Assembly (NCBI GenBank): GCA_003445035.1
Contig: DLVV01000108.1
Coordinates: forward strand, 564-8,599
Source of the DNA: Planctomycetaceae bacterium
GTDB lineage: Bacteria > Planctomycetota > Planctomycetia > Planctomycetales > Planctomycetaceae
Direction: 5' to 3'
Length of the DNA: 8,036 nucleotides
Positions 6,386 through 8,036 of the stretch are shown piece after piece; position 1 is the first letter of the stretch, and the number at the start of each line of letters is the position of its first letter. Both the position numbers and the translations under genes were made by a program. The notes below the pieces were generated by a model. It was not told where the DNA came from and did not search any database. It was given only the letters and a program-made list of their open reading frames with translations.

Positions 6386-7681
6386 TTGCCGGAACAGCAG
6401 CAACCAGTGCGAAGTGAATCCGCCGGTCACGATCGGCTCGCGCACATGTCTCGCCGTGGCCTGTTGCGGAGTACGCTCGGCGGGGCGGTGAGTGCTGCCG
6501 TCGCTGGGCAATCCGTTTTGGCGGCTGATGCTCCGAAGCCTCCGCGAAAACTGCTGCTGCTGTTTCTCTCCGGCGGGGCCAGCCAGCTGGAGACCTTCGA
6601 TCCCAAGCCCGACTCGAAATACGGCGGCCCGTTTCGTCCGATTGCCACATCGATTCCCGGGATCCAGGTCGGGGAATTGCTGCCTCACACCGCCAGGATT
6701 CTTGATCGGCTGGCGGTGATTCGCAGTGTCAACACCGGTGAGACCAGTCATTTTCGCGGGCACTACCTGTTGCAGTCGGGACGCAAGGTGCCGGGATATC
6801 CGGTGCTCGGTTCGGTGATGGCCCAGCTGATGGAGCGTCCCGGAGACGAACTGCCCGGTTACGTGACGATGCGACGACACAATCCTCAGGCTTACACCGA
6901 TGTCGGTGATGCCGGGTTCCTGGGGCCTCGTTACGAGGGAGTCATGATCATCGATGGCAAGCCCCCGGCCAATATCCGGCGCCCCGACTCGATTGACGTG
7001 GCCGCGGTGACGACCCGGGAACGGATCCGTCGTCTGACCAACCAGCGGTTCCTCGAACGTCGGTCGCCCCGATCAATCCAGTCTTACACCGAGAGTTACC
7101 AGAAGGCCGATGCGCTGATGAAGCGACGGGAGGTCTTTGATCTCGAACAGGAATCGGCTGCGGATCGTGCGAGATACGGAGATCACCATTTCGGCCGCAA
7201 CTGCCTGCTGGCCCGGAGATTGCTGGAGGCGGGTGTCCACTGTGTGAAGGTGGCTCACCATGACTGGGACGCACATTTCGAGAACTTTCACTGGCAGCGG
7301 CAGCGCTGCCTGGAGTTTGACAGGACGTTCGTGACCCTGATGGACGATTTTCGTGATCGCGGGCTGCTGGAAGAGACCCTGGTGGTGATCATGGGCGAGA
7401 TGGGCCGTACGCCCCGGATCAACTACTACGGTGGCCGTGACCACTGGGGGGACGCCTGGTCAATGGCATTTGCCGGATGCGGGATCAAGCCCGGAGTGGT
7501 GCTGGGGAAGACCAACGAACTGGGGACCGAGGTGATCGACGGGGCTGTTGATGCGGGAGACCTGTTCCACACGATCCTGGCCGCAATGGGACTCGATGCA
7601 AAAGGGAATCACCAGGTCGGTGGACGAGACAATCCCATCGGCGATCCCGCCTCGTCGGTGATCCAGGAGGTGTTGGCCTGA
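6386..7681 (+). CDS. DUF1501 protein, Tat-exported
   Basis: A 431-residue protein of typical DUF1501 length. The TTG start is supported by GGGGAG six bases upstream. The ATG at 6446 (residue 21) directly precedes the twin-arginine signal and remains possible, giving 411 residues. The signal is SRRGLLRSTLGG (22-33) plus a small-residue hydrophobic core ending SVLA-ADAP. Family landmarks: LLLLFLSGGASQLETFDPKP (56-75), SHFRGHYLLQSG (121-132), HDWDAHFENFH (292-302), VVIMGEMGRTPRIN (333-346), GRDHWGDAW (350-358), GCGIKPGVVLGKTNELG (364-380) and DLFHTILAAMGLD (392-404). DUF1501 belongs to the alkaline phosphatase/sulfatase-like superfamily, and the GEMGRTP and GRDHW motifs lie where metal-binding residues would be expected, but no reaction is established for the family. 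It probably works with the preceding DUF1549/1553 protein. Its stop overlaps the next start as TGATG. The Thr usual in WDTH is Ala (WDAH) here. Confidence 0.95.
   Translation: MPEQQQPVRSESAGHDRLAHMSRRGLLRSTLGGAVSAAVAGQSVLAADAPKPPRKLLLLFLSGGASQLETFDPKPDSKYGGPFRPIATSIPGIQVGELLPHTARILDRLAVIRSVNTGETSHFRGHYLLQSGRKVPGYPVLGSVMAQLMERPGDELPGYVTMRRHNPQAYTDVGDAGFLGPRYEGVMIIDGKPPANIRRPDSIDVAAVTTRERIRRLTNQRFLERRSPRSIQSYTESYQKADALMKRREVFDLEQESAADRARYGDHHFGRNCLLARRLLEAGVHCVKVAHHDWDAHFENFHWQRQRCLEFDRTFVTLMDDFRDRGLLEETLVVIMGEMGRTPRINYYGGRDHWGDAWSMAFAGCGIKPGVVLGKTNELGTEVIDGAVDAGDLFHTILAAMGLDAKGNHQVGGRDNPIGDPASSVIQEVLA
7665..7670 (+). promoter_or_regulatory. Ribosome-binding site (AGGAGG) of the WD40-like gene
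   Basis: A perfect AGGAGG inside the end of the DUF1501 gene, 10 bases before the ATG at 7681. It is the strongest Shine-Dalgarno sequence in the window and fixes the start of the truncated last gene. Confidence 0.75.
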
Positions 7682-8036
7682 TGGTAGTTGCCGAACCGAA
7701 GCTGGATCCGGCCGCCACCAGGCGGCTCCGCGAGTTTCCCCACGAAACTCCACTGATGTCGTGCGTGGTTGATCCGACCGGCCGCTGGTGTTTTGCCGGA
7801 GGTCGCAGCCGTCGGATCTACGTCACCGATCTCGACAGCGGTGTGACCCGGTCACTGGAGGATCACGAGAGCTGGGTGGTCACGGCGACGCGATGGAGTT
7901 CACCGGGTGTGCCGGTGCGTTCTCCGGCGGCTGAACTGGCTCCGCCTCCGCCGCCGCAACCGCGAGACGTCACGCAGCCGGTGGCTGGTCTTGGCCTGCC
8001 TGCCACGGATCCCGCTCAGGAATCGCTGGTGATCAC
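7681..8036 (+). CDS. WD40-like protein, N-terminal part; 3' end outside window
   Basis: From the ATG at 7681, 118 codons are open to the window edge with no stop. The start overlaps the DUF1501 stop by one base (TGATG) and follows AGGAGG, so it is co-translated with the operon. The N-terminus (MVVAEPKLDP) has no signal peptide or membrane segment, which points to the cytoplasm, unlike its exported neighbours. Residues 25-65 look like one WD40 blade: SCVVDPTGRWCFAGG (27-41), then IYVTDLDSG (46-54) and LEDHESWV (59-66), where DL stands in for the usual WD and H62 is the blade-linking His. Where the next blade would begin, residues 73-113 are an Ala/Pro-rich insertion with PPPPP at 88-92, before QESLVI, which looks like a beta strand resuming. 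WD40 genes often follow DUF1501 genes in planctomycete operons of this kind. The role is unknown. Confidence 0.8.
   Translation, partial: MVVAEPKLDPAATRRLREFPHETPLMSCVVDPTGRWCFAGGRSRRIYVTDLDSGVTRSLEDHESWVVTATRWSSPGVPVRSPAAELAPPPPPQPRDVTQPVAGLGLPATDPAQESLVI

Overview
The window is high-GC, densely packed DNA that reads as a chromosome segment of a planctomycete (phylum Planctomycetota). The assignment rests on protein families: DUF1552, the DUF1587/1595/1592/1588/1585 chain, DUF1549/DUF1553, DUF1501 and the 'Pirellula-type' C-terminal heme-binding domain are all typical of, and greatly expanded in, the Planctomycetes/Verrucomicrobia group. No RNA gene, transposase, CRISPR array or phage gene was seen, and no genus can be named from this sequence.

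Layout. (1) Positions 1-1103, plus strand: the 3' end of a gene whose product joins a beta-sandwich module to a C-terminal c-type cytochrome domain. (2) A 24-base gap separates its stop from the convergent minus-strand pair. (3) That pair is read from about 4435 down to 1128: a two-heme DUF1592-type protein (2471-4435) and a DUF1552 protein (1128-2474), whose stop and start overlap as ATGA. (4) Positions 4436-4596 form a short divergent intergenic region with a candidate minus-strand -10 box, a 17-base imperfect direct repeat and a 10-base palindrome. (5) From it, the plus-strand operon runs to the window edge: a one-heme DUF1549/DUF1553 protein (4597-6369), a DUF1501 protein (6386-7681), and a WD40-like protein cut by the window end (7681 onward) that overlaps its predecessor as TGATG.

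How the genes fit together. Each side of the divergent region carries a Sec-exported c-type cytochrome-like protein followed by a Tat-exported partner (DUF1592 with DUF1552; DUF1549/1553 with DUF1501). The window therefore puts the two standard planctomycete 'cytochrome plus partner' modules back to back under probably shared control, with a third heme protein alongside and an apparently cytoplasmic WD40-like protein at the end. Four CxxCH heme sites are visible. The biochemical role of these modules is not settled; periplasmic electron transfer coupled to breakdown of a complex substrate is plausible but is inference. The most distinctive details are family-motif substitutions on both sides (HxxSHH read as HxxSHW in the DUF1552 protein; CHDHP read as CHDDP in the DUF1549 protein) and a proline-rich insertion in the WD40-like protein.
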